Shown piece by piece: positions 20,513 through 29,388 of a stretch of 64,000 bases of DNA (position 1 is the first letter of the stretch; every line of letters starts with the position of its first letter). A program made the translations under genes and the position numbers. The DNA is from an archaeon (GTDB taxonomy: Archaea; EX4484-52; WAPT01), in contig JAPDKB010000004.1 of NCBI GenBank assembly GCA_029258795.1, positions 62,001-126,000 on the forward strand. The letters run 5' to 3'. Under the pieces are notes generated by a model. That model was not told where the DNA came from. It saw nothing but the letters and a program-made list of their open reading frames with translations, and made no database searches.

Positions 20513-20564
20513 GCCCTTTATTTCTCCTTCAAATTTAAAAAGTGAAGAAGCGAAAACTGAAGGT

Positions 20565-20852
20565 ATGGAAGACCAGACCAGAAAGTTGTCCAAGAGGGAG
20601 GTCGAACACACAAGGAAAGTGATCGAGGTGCTGAGAGAACATCCTTACGGGTTGTGGATAAGAGAGATAGCGAGAAGAACCGGGCTCCACATGGAACAGG
20701 TCAGAAGGGTGATAACATCTTACCCTCAGCTCTTTGAAGAGTATGCGGACTTCACATCTTACGGCATAAACCTCAAGATTGTGAGGTTGAAAAGAAAGAT
20801 CTCCACAAAAAATTTGGAAAAGCTCCTGCTCATGTTCAAGGAAGAAAGCTAG
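20565..20852 (+). CDS. small winged-HTH protein
   Basis: REHPYGLWIREIARRTGLHMEQVRRVITSYPQLF; resembles ORF 33584-33802. Confidence 0.62.
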   Translation: MEDQTRKLSKREVEHTRKVIEVLREHPYGLWIREIARRTGLHMEQVRRVITSYPQLFEEYADFTSYGINLKIVRLKRKISTKNLEKLLLMFKEES

Positions 20853-21957
20853 ATTCATCCTCAAACTCCATGAGTTTCTTGTGCTCCTCCTCTATTATTT
20901 TCCTCAGCTCCTCAAGTCCTACGGATTGCTTCGGTATTCTGGCTCCTGCCGCAGGTATGTGTCCACCACCCTCTCCTGCCTTAACTCGCTTCACAACATT
21001 TTTGGCCAGAACGTTCATGCCAACCACCCTATCCTGCCTCCTGAAGCTGAGATGGTAGTGAGTTTTGTCTTCCCATATCACAACCAGCGTCTTATCAGGA
21101 AACATGTTTTTTGAGAGGGTGTTAGCTACTATCGATTTCATGTTGTACTTGGTGGGAATAATAATTATTGCTAACCCATCTTTATCATCATAGCACTCTT
21201 TCTTTACACTCTCAATCACTTTCTCATATTCCTTCTCCATATCCTCAACCGCCTTAACAATCTCACTCTTCAAAAATTCCTGCATGCTATTACATCCATT
21301 TAACACGTGCAGAGCTCTCTCCACAACATCATATCCCTTTGCCCTGCAGAACTCTATTATTCGAGCGGCCATCTCAATGTTCTCCCTTTCCACCATCCAC
21401 TTACCACACACATCCCTTATGAAGTCGAACCAGAAATCGTCAGCGGAATCACCCACAACTCCTATGGCTGCCACCCAGTCCCACCTTTCCATATCTTTGT
21501 TCCACTCCTTCAATATGTCGTAGCTCAACTTTGAAGCAGGGTACTTGTCTCCGTTCGCAAAGCCCAAATGGCAGGAGTTTATGTAAGTTATGTTTCCTTC
21601 TTCCCTTTTGAGCAAGCCAGTGCTAACATGATGATCCACAATCAACACCCCATCACAGAGAGATGCGAGTTTTCTTACAGCTTCAACATCATTTTCAACA
21701 TTCAAATCAACTATGATCACTTTGTTGTATTTTTTACCCTTCACCATTTTCAGGGTTTCATCCGTTATGGTGACATGTGGTCCCTGGTTGAGAACATGGA
21801 TTGTGTTAGGATGGCGTTTCTCAAGCGCCTTGATGAAAAGGACGGCAGAGCATACTCCATCGGGATCGGGATGATATATTATGAGAACTTTGTCGTTTTT
21901 TTTGATTCCTTTTAGAAATGCATGTGCTGCCTTCAACACATCATCTTTGAGCTTCAT
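20836..21957 (-). CDS. DHH/DHHA1 family phosphoesterase
   Basis: IYHPDPDGVCSAV, IVDHHVSTG, GGGHIPAAGARIP. Confidence 0.87.
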   Translation of the reverse strand: MKLKDDVLKAAHAFLKGIKKNDKVLIIYHPDPDGVCSAVLFIKALEKRHPNTIHVLNQGPHVTITDETLKMVKGKKYNKVIIVDLNVENDVEAVRKLASLCDGVLIVDHHVSTGLLKREEGNITYINSCHLGFANGDKYPASKLSYDILKEWNKDMERWDWVAAIGVVGDSADDFWFDFIRDVCGKWMVERENIEMAARIIEFCRAKGYDVVERALHVLNGCNSMQEFLKSEIVKAVEDMEKEYEKVIESVKKECYDDKDGLAIIIIPTKYNMKSIVANTLSKNMFPDKTLVVIWEDKTHYHLSFRRQDRVVGMNVLAKNVVKRVKAGEGGGHIPAAGARIPKQSVGLEELRKIIEEEHKKLMEFEDESSFLP

Positions 21958-22597
21958 AGGCTTTCACGCTTTCCATGACTTTTTCCTTCGCATTTCTTTT
22001 TATTATCCTGCCATGTCCCGGCAACAGTATTTCAAAATCAAGATTTAAAATTCTTGAGAGGGAGTTGAGCATGGCTTTATCATCCCCACCCATCAAATCA
22101 GTTCTTCCTATCGAATGGTGGAAGAGCGTATCCCCACTTATCAGAATTTTCTTGTTGGGCTCATAAAGACATATGCTGCCCGGCGTATGCCCGGGTGTGT
22201 GCAAAACCCTGAATTTGTGGTCGGATGTTTTGATCCAGTCCCCATCATGCAAAATGAAATCCACATCATCTCTCTTAAGCTCACCACCGAAAAAATGATA
22301 GTATGTAGCCTTTTTATTTTCTTTCAGAAGCTCGGCATCATTTTCGTGCATTCCCACAAGAGCTTTTTCAAAAATGAAGTTCCCACCTATATGATCGAAG
22401 TGAAGGTGAGTATTGATGACCCTTTCTATTACCTTAACCTCCACACCCGCTTTTTCCATCAGTTTGAGGAGTTGCGTTGGCAGCAGGCCTGTGGTGGTAT
22501 CCACGACCATCTCGTTATCCACCACATAAACGTTGCTTTCCAGCTTGCCCATGTACACAAGTATTACACCATCAGTAACTTCCTCGACCTTCATCAT
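21941..22597 (-). CDS. MBL-fold metallohydrolase
   Basis: THLHFDHIGG, HTPGHTPGSICLY, SGDTLF, LPGHGRI. Confidence 0.88.
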   Translation of the reverse strand: MMKVEEVTDGVILVYMGKLESNVYVVDNEMVVDTTTGLLPTQLLKLMEKAGVEVKVIERVINTHLHFDHIGGNFIFEKALVGMHENDAELLKENKKATYYHFFGGELKRDDVDFILHDGDWIKTSDHKFRVLHTPGHTPGSICLYEPNKKILISGDTLFHHSIGRTDLMGGDDKAMLNSLSRILNLDFEILLPGHGRIIKRNAKEKVMESVKAYEAQR

Positions 22598-23961
22598 TTA
22601 GATCTCCTCGAATAATCCACCAGCACCTTCAAAGCTTTCACAGCCCTCTCCGGAGTTGGATAGGCAGGAATGCCCTGCTTTTCAAAGCTTTTGAGAAGCA
22701 GCTTTGTGTACTCTCCACCAGATGAGCACACTATCATTGGTTTTTCTGTCTTCGCGTTTGCCTCAGCCAAAACATCCATGATTTCCGAACTTAATGGTGC
22801 TAATTGGAAAAGAGTAATTACGATAATCGCACCAACATTTTTATCATTCGAAACAATTTCCAGTGCTTGCGCATATCTCTCAGCTGTTGCATCGCCTATA
22901 AGGTCGAGAGGGTTGTGTACTGAAGCATAGCTGGGCAGGATCTCGCTTAGCTGTTTGGCTGTTTTTTCCTCAAACTCCGCAATCTTCAAGCCATTCTTCA
23001 CGCACAGGTCTGCTGTTATCACACCCATGCCTCCGCCGTTTGTTATTATGGCAACACTATCATTTTCAGCCCTCTTCTCAGTAGCCAGAATTCTGGCATA
23101 ATCAAACATCTGTTCTATGTTCTCAGCTTCTATGGCATTGCACTGCCTCAGCACACCTCTGAAAACCTCGTAACTACCAGCCATGCTGCCCGTGTGGGAT
23201 GCGGCAGCTTTTTTCCCAGCTTCACACTTACCCGCTTTGAATATCACCACCGGCTTTTTCTTTGTGGCTTTCTTTAGAGCATTCATGAATTTCCTTCCGT
23301 CTTCCACACCCTCTATATAACCGACTATAACCTTCGTTTCTTTGTCCTTAGCAAGATATTCCAATATTTCGCTTTCCCTCACATCCACACCATTACCATA
23401 ACTCACGAACTTGCTCACACCCACACCTTCTTCAGCCATCCAGTCGAGAATCACTAACCCGAAAGCCCCGCTCTGGGAGAAGAAGCTTATCTTGCCATCG
23501 TTGGGCTTTTTCATCTTGTAAGGTGGGATGAAAAGCGTATCCACCCCGCTTGATGGGCAGTAAACTCCGATGCAGTTAGGGCCAACAACACGTGTTGTTT
23601 TCCCTTCCTCAATTATTCTTTTCAGCTCTTCCTCCCTTCTGATGCCCTCTCCTCCTATCTCCCTGAAACCTGAAGTTATGATGATAATGCCTTTAACCTT
23701 TTTCTTGACACAATCCTCCACAACCTTATTCACGAATTCCGGCTTAACACAGATTATGGCGAGATCAACATCTTCCTTTATCTGTATGATGCGTTGATAG
23801 CATTTATGGCCCAGAATTTCATCGGCATTTGGGTTCACGGGATAGACCTTCCCCTTAAAACTGCTTATGAGATTCCTGAAAATAACATTTCCCACCTTTT
23901 CAGGATTTTTGGAAGCTCCAACAACCGCTATGCTTTTTGGTTTGAAGAAAGCTGAAAGCAT
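22594..23961 (-). CDS. acdA: acyl/acetate-CoA ligase (ADP-forming) alpha subunit
   Basis: FKPKSIAVVGASKNPEKVGNVIFRNL, GPNCIGVYCPSSGVDTLF, SHTGSMAGS. Confidence 0.88.
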   Translation of the reverse strand: MLSAFFKPKSIAVVGASKNPEKVGNVIFRNLISSFKGKVYPVNPNADEILGHKCYQRIIQIKEDVDLAIICVKPEFVNKVVEDCVKKKVKGIIIITSGFREIGGEGIRREEELKRIIEEGKTTRVVGPNCIGVYCPSSGVDTLFIPPYKMKKPNDGKISFFSQSGAFGLVILDWMAEEGVGVSKFVSYGNGVDVRESEILEYLAKDKETKVIVGYIEGVEDGRKFMNALKKATKKKPVVIFKAGKCEAGKKAAASHTGSMAGSYEVFRGVLRQCNAIEAENIEQMFDYARILATEKRAENDSVAIITNGGGMGVITADLCVKNGLKIAEFEEKTAKQLSEILPSYASVHNPLDLIGDATAERYAQALEIVSNDKNVGAIIVITLFQLAPLSSEIMDVLAEANAKTEKPMIVCSSGGEYTKLLLKSFEKQGIPAYPTPERAVKALKVLVDYSRRSK

Positions 23962-24005
23962 GAAAAGAATTCTCGCATCACATCTTTATATGGTTTCTGT
24001 TAAAT

Positions 24006-24019
24006 GGGATAAATTTCCC
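24006..24019 (-). repeat. recurrent post-gene palindromic motif, copy 3 (GGGAAATTTATCCC on - strand)
   Basis: 24 nt beyond the stop of the 24043 ORF, preceded by TTTTTCTATTTTTTCTCATTTTT on the minus strand. Confidence 0.5.
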
Positions 24020-24042
24020 AAAAATGAGAAAAAATAGAAAAA

Positions 24043-24366
24043 TTAGGAAGAACGCAGGCTTGCTACGTAGAGAAATAGTGTCACCATCCCAGCAGCAATG
24101 GATCCTAAGGAAATGGGATCAAACTTTGGTTCAGGTAGTGCTCTGCTCAGCAGCATCAGCGCGATCATAAGGATCAGTGCTATCACAAACGCTGCATCTC
24201 TCGAAGCGTAGAGCACGAAACCACCTAGAATCGCGGCAATAACGATAGTGCTAACCAGCAAGTACAGCAAGAACTCTGCGGAAACTGTTGTTTCGCCACT
24301 TGCCAGTATTTGTCCCAGCCCGAGTATGGTGCTTACTACGAAGCTCACCGATATCGCGGCGAGCAA
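24043..24366 (-). CDS. small polytopic membrane protein; frame extends to an ATG at 24429 through one in-frame TGA
   Basis: Upstream in-frame MNGEGRGNVWESDGEKRRAV-TGA-LLAAISVSFVV; strong SD AAAAGGAGGTGAAATAG before ATG 24429. Confidence 0.5.
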   Translation of the reverse strand: MLAAISVSFVVSTILGLGQILASGETTVSAEFLLYLLVSTIVIAAILGGFVLYASRDAAFVIALILMIALMLLSRALPEPKFDPISLGSIAAGMVTLFLYVASLRSS

Positions 24367-24462
24367 TCATACAGCTCTTCTCTTCTCACCATCACTTTCC
24401 CACACATTCCCTCTACCTTCTCCATTCATCTATTTCACCTCCTTTTCAGAAACCGAACCGCG

Positions 24463-24496
24463 GAGCCGGGAGGGACTTGCACCCTCGGACCGGCTC
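24463..24496 (-). ncRNA. tRNA acceptor/T-arm minihelix-like hairpin
   Basis: Minus strand: GAGCCGG-TCC-GAGGG-TGCAAGT-CCCTC-CCGGCTC (7 bp + 3 nt + 5 bp + 7-nt loop). Confidence 0.5.
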
Positions 24497-24523
24497 ATAA
24501 AGCATAGAGAAAAAATTAGTGAT

Positions 24524-24901
24524 TTAGTCCGATGCTTCTTCAATCTCTATTATGTTCTCGAACCATGAGAATATTGGAACTCTCCATCCGCACGTCTTGA
24601 TGTTGTAGTGTTTACCTACTTCTATCTCTGAGTATATGTCAGCGGAATTGAACTTTTTCACCCACCAGTTATCCACGTTTGTCAGCGTAATTCTTTCACC
24701 ATTTTTTGTTTCTATCACTATCATGAAGTTATCGTGGTCGTAGTATCTCTTCACGTATTTGTCGATCACAGTTACATCATGGTACTCATGTATGCTAATG
24801 CATTGTATTCCGTCCCATATGAGTTTCGGTCCCACGTACAATACGATACCTATCGCAGCTAGAACCAATACGAAAGCAACTACTTCCTTATAATCTTCCA
24901 A
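24524..24901 (-). CDS. single-TM membrane protein
   Basis: SD GGAGGTGAT followed by TTG; EDYKEVVAFVLVLAAIGIVLYVGPKLI then soluble domain. Confidence 0.5.
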   Translation of the reverse strand: MEDYKEVVAFVLVLAAIGIVLYVGPKLIWDGIQCISIHEYHDVTVIDKYVKRYYDHDNFMIVIETKNGERITLTNVDNWWVKKFNSADIYSEIEVGKHYNIKTCGWRVPIFSWFENIIEIEEASD

Positions 24902-25072
24902 CCTATCACCTCCATTAAGAACTAAACAATCAATCCCATTCATCTCAACGTCTCGATTCATAGAAGCGAGCTTTTTTCAATAGTTATCACTATTTTGAGG
25001 TAAAAATTTTTAAATATATCTCGAAAGATTTCTGTCCCAACTTGTCCCAGCTTTTCAGAATGTTCTCTATTC

Positions 25073-25492
25073 TCAAAGAACGGCAACCCAGACCTCCCTT
25101 GTTCTCTTCCTCGTGTCAAAATTTATCACAACTATCTGCTGCCAAGTGCCGAGAAGAAGCTTGCCCTCCTTGAACGGTACAGTTATGCTTGACCCCACTA
25201 TGCTTGCCAGAATATGTGCTGCTCCATTATCATCTCCCCACGTTTTATGATGCTCATAATCAAACTCGTACGGCACATGCTTTTTCAGAACCGCGGGCAA
25301 ATCCTTCCTCAAGCCGGGCTCGAATTCTATGGTTGTTATGGCTGCGGTTGAGCCCTTGGCAAACACAACAGCCACACCCTCCTTCTTCCCGCTTTTCCTC
25401 ACTATTTCAGCAACACTCTTCGTTATGTCTTCCATACCTCCATATCCATCTACTTCCACCACAATTCTTTCGATCACTGTTCCACACCCCAT
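25073..25492 (-). CDS. YjbQ/UPF0047 family protein
   Basis: GVAVVFAKGSTAAITTIEFEPGL ... HKTWGDDNGAAHILASIVGSSITVPFKEGKLLLGTWQQIVVINFD. Confidence 0.85.
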   Translation of the reverse strand: MGCGTVIERIVVEVDGYGGMEDITKSVAEIVRKSGKKEGVAVVFAKGSTAAITTIEFEPGLRKDLPAVLKKHVPYEFDYEHHKTWGDDNGAAHILASIVGSSITVPFKEGKLLLGTWQQIVVINFDTRKRTREVWVAVL

Positions 25493-26415
25493 ATCGCTTC
25501 CTCCAATACGGGTATGATGCTAACAACTTTGAGCTTGGGTCTTTTTTTCTGAGCTATGGTATCGGTGACCACTATTTTATCTGCATGCTTCGCAACCTTC
25601 TTGTAACCGTCCCCCACAAACAGACCGTGTGTGGCTGCACACACGACAGCATCACATTTCAGCTCTTCCTTCAAAAGCTTGGCAGCTCCAGCCATCGTTC
25701 CGCCACCAGCTATCATGTCATCCAGCACAAGAATATTTTTACCCTTTAAACTACCCTTCTCATAAACAACCTTAACTTCGTAGTCGCGCTTCCCTGCCCT
25801 ACAGGAGCATTTAGTGACTTCAGCTCCACAATGTTTACACACCTTTGTTTTTTTGAAGCCCTTCAGGAATTTAACTCCGAGCATCTCAAGCCATTTGGAT
25901 CCGCCAAAATCGGGAGTAACTATTTCCAGCTTTCCGAACTCCTGTTCAACCGCACTTATGAGCTCGAAGACGGCGGTGGCATTTTTTATGGTGATACCTT
26001 TCTTGGTCATCTTTTTCGTGGTTCTCATGAAGTGTGCATCTACCGTTATTATTTCTCTCACATTGAGGATGGACAGGAGCTCAAGCACCGCCATGCTGGA
26101 GATGGTTTCACCATCCATAAACCTCTTATCCTGCCTTGAATAAGCGTAATAGGGAAGTATGCAGGTTATTTCCTTAACACCGTGGTCCTTCAGAACGTGA
26201 CAGGCGAAGAGCAGTTCCATAAGCTTCCGGTCCTGTTCTGGATAAGGCGTCTGTACAACATACATCTTGTTTCTGTTTAGGTGTTTCACGTCCACCCTGA
26301 CATACGTTTCGCCATCAGGAAACTGCTTCGTCATTACCTGTACAACATCTCCGGCTTTCCACCCTTCTTCCAGATGTTTTGCACCACTCAAAAACACGAA
26401 ACTCACAGCCACCAC
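25474..26415 (-). CDS. prs: ribose-phosphate pyrophosphokinase
   Basis: KQFPDGETYVRV, CILPYYAYSRQDKRFMDGE, LVLDDMIAGGGTM; internal zinc-finger-like CKHCGAEVTKCSC. Confidence 0.9.
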   Translation of the reverse strand: MVAVSFVFLSGAKHLEEGWKAGDVVQVMTKQFPDGETYVRVDVKHLNRNKMYVVQTPYPEQDRKLMELLFACHVLKDHGVKEITCILPYYAYSRQDKRFMDGETISSMAVLELLSILNVREIITVDAHFMRTTKKMTKKGITIKNATAVFELISAVEQEFGKLEIVTPDFGGSKWLEMLGVKFLKGFKKTKVCKHCGAEVTKCSCRAGKRDYEVKVVYEKGSLKGKNILVLDDMIAGGGTMAGAAKLLKEELKCDAVVCAATHGLFVGDGYKKVAKHADKIVVTDTIAQKKRPKLKVVSIIPVLEEAIWGVEQ

Positions 26416-27155
26416 CCCACGAGCTTACCTCTGTTCCAATCATCTATGACTCTTTTTGCCGCTCTGTTCATATCATAAACGTTTCCCCTACCAACAAAGT
26501 TGAATTTCTTGGCTATCATCTCGAGTGCCTTCTCCTCATCCTCCAGCTCAAATTCATACATTTCCTTAAAGTTATTTCCTTCAGCATTTTTTATTTTTTT
26601 GAGGAGAGTCAAGGCAGCGTTTTCCAGCTCTTCCCCGGGAAAAAGCACTGGCCTCCATTCCTTTTCAGCCATTTCAGGAGGGATCACACCGGGCGTGTCC
26701 GAGAGCATGATATTTTTCGTTATCCTTATCCATTGCTTCCCTCTCGTGTGTCCTGGTTTTGGAGCCACACTTGCCTTTTTTCTCCTTGCAAGCATGTTGA
26801 TCAGGCTGCTCTTCCCCACGTTGGGATAGCCAAAGACGCACAGCTTCTTTCTTTCCTCCGTGCCGAGATGTCTTTTCAGACTCCACTTCAAAATGTTGAA
26901 CCCGTAGTATTTGGTTGCGGAAACGTGCACGACATCAACAGCATTGCTATCTTCCTTTATGACATTCTTTGCTCTGTCCGCAAACTCTTTCGGCACGAGG
27001 TCAACCTTGTTTATAACTATCCAGTACGGCTTGTTCAACCTCTCCACAAACCTCTCGAGCTTTCTGCATCTGAGCTCAGAAGGACATCTGGCATCCACCA
27101 CTTCTATGGCAGCATCGCTATCCAAAATTTCTCTTTTAACCAGCTTTAAAAGCTC
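26403..27155 (-). CDS. YlqF/YawG-type circularly permuted GTPase
   Basis: AAIEVVDARCPSE, INKVDLVPK, FGYPNVGKSSLIN, PGHTRGKQW, LSDTPGV. Confidence 0.88.
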   Translation of the reverse strand, partial: ELLKLVKREILDSDAAIEVVDARCPSELRCRKLERFVERLNKPYWIVINKVDLVPKEFADRAKNVIKEDSNAVDVVHVSATKYYGFNILKWSLKRHLGTEERKKLCVFGYPNVGKSSLINMLARRKKASVAPKPGHTRGKQWIRITKNIMLSDTPGVIPPEMAEKEWRPVLFPGEELENAALTLLKKIKNAEGNNFKEMYEFELEDEEKALEMIAKKFNFVGRGNVYDMNRAAKRVIDDWNRGKLVGWWL

Positions 27156-27309
27156 CATAACACAATACTCTGCACTTAAATTAAAAATAAATACTCGTAT
27201 CACACATAACTCTGTTTATAATTCACTACTTAAAAGTAACAAAAACTATTAAATTTAAGAGTAAAAAAGTGTGTAAAAAGACAAAAACAGCTTCCAGTTC
27301 CTTCAAAAC

Positions 27310-27400
27310 ATCGCGCCGGGATATCGTCGCTTCGGGACCGGTTCTCGGATCTTCTTAGATGAACTCATAGAGCCGGTGTGTCCCGGCTGTCCCGGAAACT
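27310..27400 (+). ncRNA. candidate structured RNA / long leader hairpin
   Basis: GGGA-CCGGTTCT...AGAGCCGG-TGTG-TCCC long stem with apical ATCT-TCTT-AGAT hairpin; alternative GCCGGGA/TCCCGGC pairing. Confidence 0.35.
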
Positions 27401-27432
27401 AATTCTTAACAAAAATAAAAGGAGGGGAGAGA

Positions 27433-27540
27433 ATGAGGAAGGATGTCTTGTTGTTTGTTTCGTTATGTGAAATGTTAAGAGTATTGCTGGGAGATTTGGA
27501 AGTGGTGATAGAGCTTCCGATAGGGGGTGAAAGTGCGTGA
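27433..27540 (+). CDS. 35-aa small ORF with strong SD, overlapping the next ORF
   Basis: GGAGGGGAGAGA-ATG; MRKDVLLFVSLCEMLRVLLGDLEVVIELPIGGESA*. Confidence 0.35.
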   Translation: MRKDVLLFVSLCEMLRVLLGDLEVVIELPIGGESA

Positions 27541-27877
27541 CTACATACAAAAACCCAGAAAAATCCTTGAATCAAGGGAATTGAAAATTATGGAAGTTGA
27601 CGAGATCGTTGAGGACTTCAGAAAACTTGAGGAATTCGAACTCATGACCTTTGTCGTGAGAAGACCATTGAAATTAAGCCAAGTGATGTCATTCGTCACC
27701 CAACTAGAAAAAATCTACGAAGATCTAATAATGGGGAGATACGCAGTGTTCTCAATTTTATTGACATACCAAGAATATACTTACAAGATAACTGTCGATG
27801 TACCAGGTCAGGCAATAGAGACTCGTGAGGCAACACAACAAGAACTCGAGGAACTGGTGGACATACTAAATCTCTAA
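27527..27877 (+). CDS. hypothetical protein, 116 aa
   Basis: ORF with GTG start, no recognised family. Confidence 0.55.
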   Translation: MKVRDYIQKPRKILESRELKIMEVDEIVEDFRKLEEFELMTFVVRRPLKLSQVMSFVTQLEKIYEDLIMGRYAVFSILLTYQEYTYKITVDVPGQAIETREATQQELEELVDILNL

Positions 27878-27958
27878 AGAATTGAGTAGATACCAGAGCT
27901 CGAGAATAAAAAATATTTTTCTAGAATTTTCACCTATTTTTATTTTTCTTTTATTTCT

Positions 27959-27972
27959 GGGAAATTTATCCC
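27959..27972 (+). repeat. recurrent post-gene palindromic motif, copy 2 (GGGAAATTTATCCC)
   Basis: Preceded by CTATTTTTATTTTTCTTTTATTTCT. Confidence 0.5.
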
Positions 27973-27990
27973 ATACATTGTACACGATTT

Positions 27991-28029
27991 TTAATTCCCT
28001 CTCATCCCCGAACCAACAGGAGTTCTCAC
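27991..28029 (+). repeat. 39-bp direct repeat, left copy
   Basis: TTAATTCCCTCTCATCCCCGAACCAACAGGAGTTCTCAC, identical to 29389-29427. Confidence 0.95.
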
Positions 28030-28102
28030 ACTTTCATAACTGAGGCTCATCAACCCAAGACCTTTCAACATTTTTATACTCGTACATACAACATAAAGGT
28101 GT

Positions 28103-29293
28103 ATGAAGAAAAAAGGACTATCTATCCAGACCATAGGTATAGTTCTTTTATTGGCAGTGGTTTCAGCTCTCATTTTCAGAGCGTACGGGTTCGTCATCAA
28201 TCCGGAAGGCAAAAAGTATACCGATCTCATAGACCTGCCTTATAAAGGCATCGAGTCAATTGTGGATAATTCTAGTGAACCGGCATATACTCCCACACCA
28301 TCTCCATCTACTGATGATCAGACAGATTCACAAGATTCAGACTCGAACTCTGGTGGGTCGGATGGAAGCGATCAAAATTCTAATGATGAAAGTGGTCAAG
28401 GCGATTCGAAAATATCCGTTCGTATCAAAGCAATTCTAGATACTTCGGTTGACGAAAATGAATATAGAAGATTTATAGAGAAGATTGAAAATTATTTGAA
28501 CACTCAAGGTATAAAAATAGATTTGGAAGTTGTAGATATAACCACATACATGGATAAAGACCCTGATGATCAAGATTGTTGTAGATCTCACAACTTGGGA
28601 AGCGATGACTCTGCAGATCTTCTAATGTGTGTTGGTCCGGGTGAAGGTTGGTTCTGGGCCAAACCGGTCGTTGGAGCAAACACGAACCCTCCATTTGGAT
28701 TTTCGGATGTTGGTGTTAGGGCGGAAGCACATGAAATTCTTCATTTCTTGGGATGTTCGGACGAAGTTTACCCTCCAGAAATGCCAAAAATGGGGTCGGA
28801 CGTTAATAAAGAGAATATAGACGCTTCCGTTATGCACGAATATGGGAGAGATGATGCGAAAGTAAGCTATGTGTGTAGAGAAATAGCAAACTATAACCTT
28901 AAGAATCTCAGAGCTTCGGTTGAAATGAAGTATCCACGCTGTTTTGATAGTCATTTCTCTACCATAATGCCGGACGAAATACTCCTAAAGTTTTCTGACG
29001 CTAAAACTAGAAATATTTACGAATTTTTCTTTAATTTTGAAGGAGGATTTGATTATCAATATGTAAAAGAGTGTGATGAAAAGGAATGTGATGTTCAAGT
29101 CTTCAACAAAAGAGACGGAAAATGGGTCTGGGGGTACAAAATCGAGGAACAATCCGGCAATGTTTACTGGATTCCGTACTATTTGCTTGAGGAGTGCTGG
29201 GTTGAAAGTGGATTCAAAAACTTAGAAGAATGCACATTTTTATGTGAGGAAGCTGGAAAATGGTGTAAATTAGAGTCGTGGAAAGTTTCATAA
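28103..29293 (+). CDS. secreted/membrane-tethered metzincin-like metalloprotease
   Basis: HEILHFLGCSD fits HExxHxxGxxD, followed by DASVMHEYG (Met-turn-like); N-terminal KKKGLSIQTIGIVLLLAVVSALIF; Ser/Asp linker. Confidence 0.68.
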   Translation: MKKKGLSIQTIGIVLLLAVVSALIFRAYGFVINPEGKKYTDLIDLPYKGIESIVDNSSEPAYTPTPSPSTDDQTDSQDSDSNSGGSDGSDQNSNDESGQGDSKISVRIKAILDTSVDENEYRRFIEKIENYLNTQGIKIDLEVVDITTYMDKDPDDQDCCRSHNLGSDDSADLLMCVGPGEGWFWAKPVVGANTNPPFGFSDVGVRAEAHEILHFLGCSDEVYPPEMPKMGSDVNKENIDASVMHEYGRDDAKVSYVCREIANYNLKNLRASVEMKYPRCFDSHFSTIMPDEILLKFSDAKTRNIYEFFFNFEGGFDYQYVKECDEKECDVQVFNKRDGKWVWGYKIEEQSGNVYWIPYYLLEECWVESGFKNLEECTFLCEEAGKWCKLESWKVS

Positions 29294-29388
29294 AAATTCT
29301 TTCGATCGGAGTATGGAGAAGGGCGGATTTACATGCTATCCCCAAATCGTAAATTCTGAAGAAAAGGCCCAATCAACCCAACGAAATG

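Noticed and set aside
27315-27387. 73-nt segment with 7-bp ends GCCGGGA/TCCCGGC, resembling a tRNA in length
   Set aside because: No T-arm, D-arm or anticodon arm in either strand; retained only as a structured-RNA candidate.
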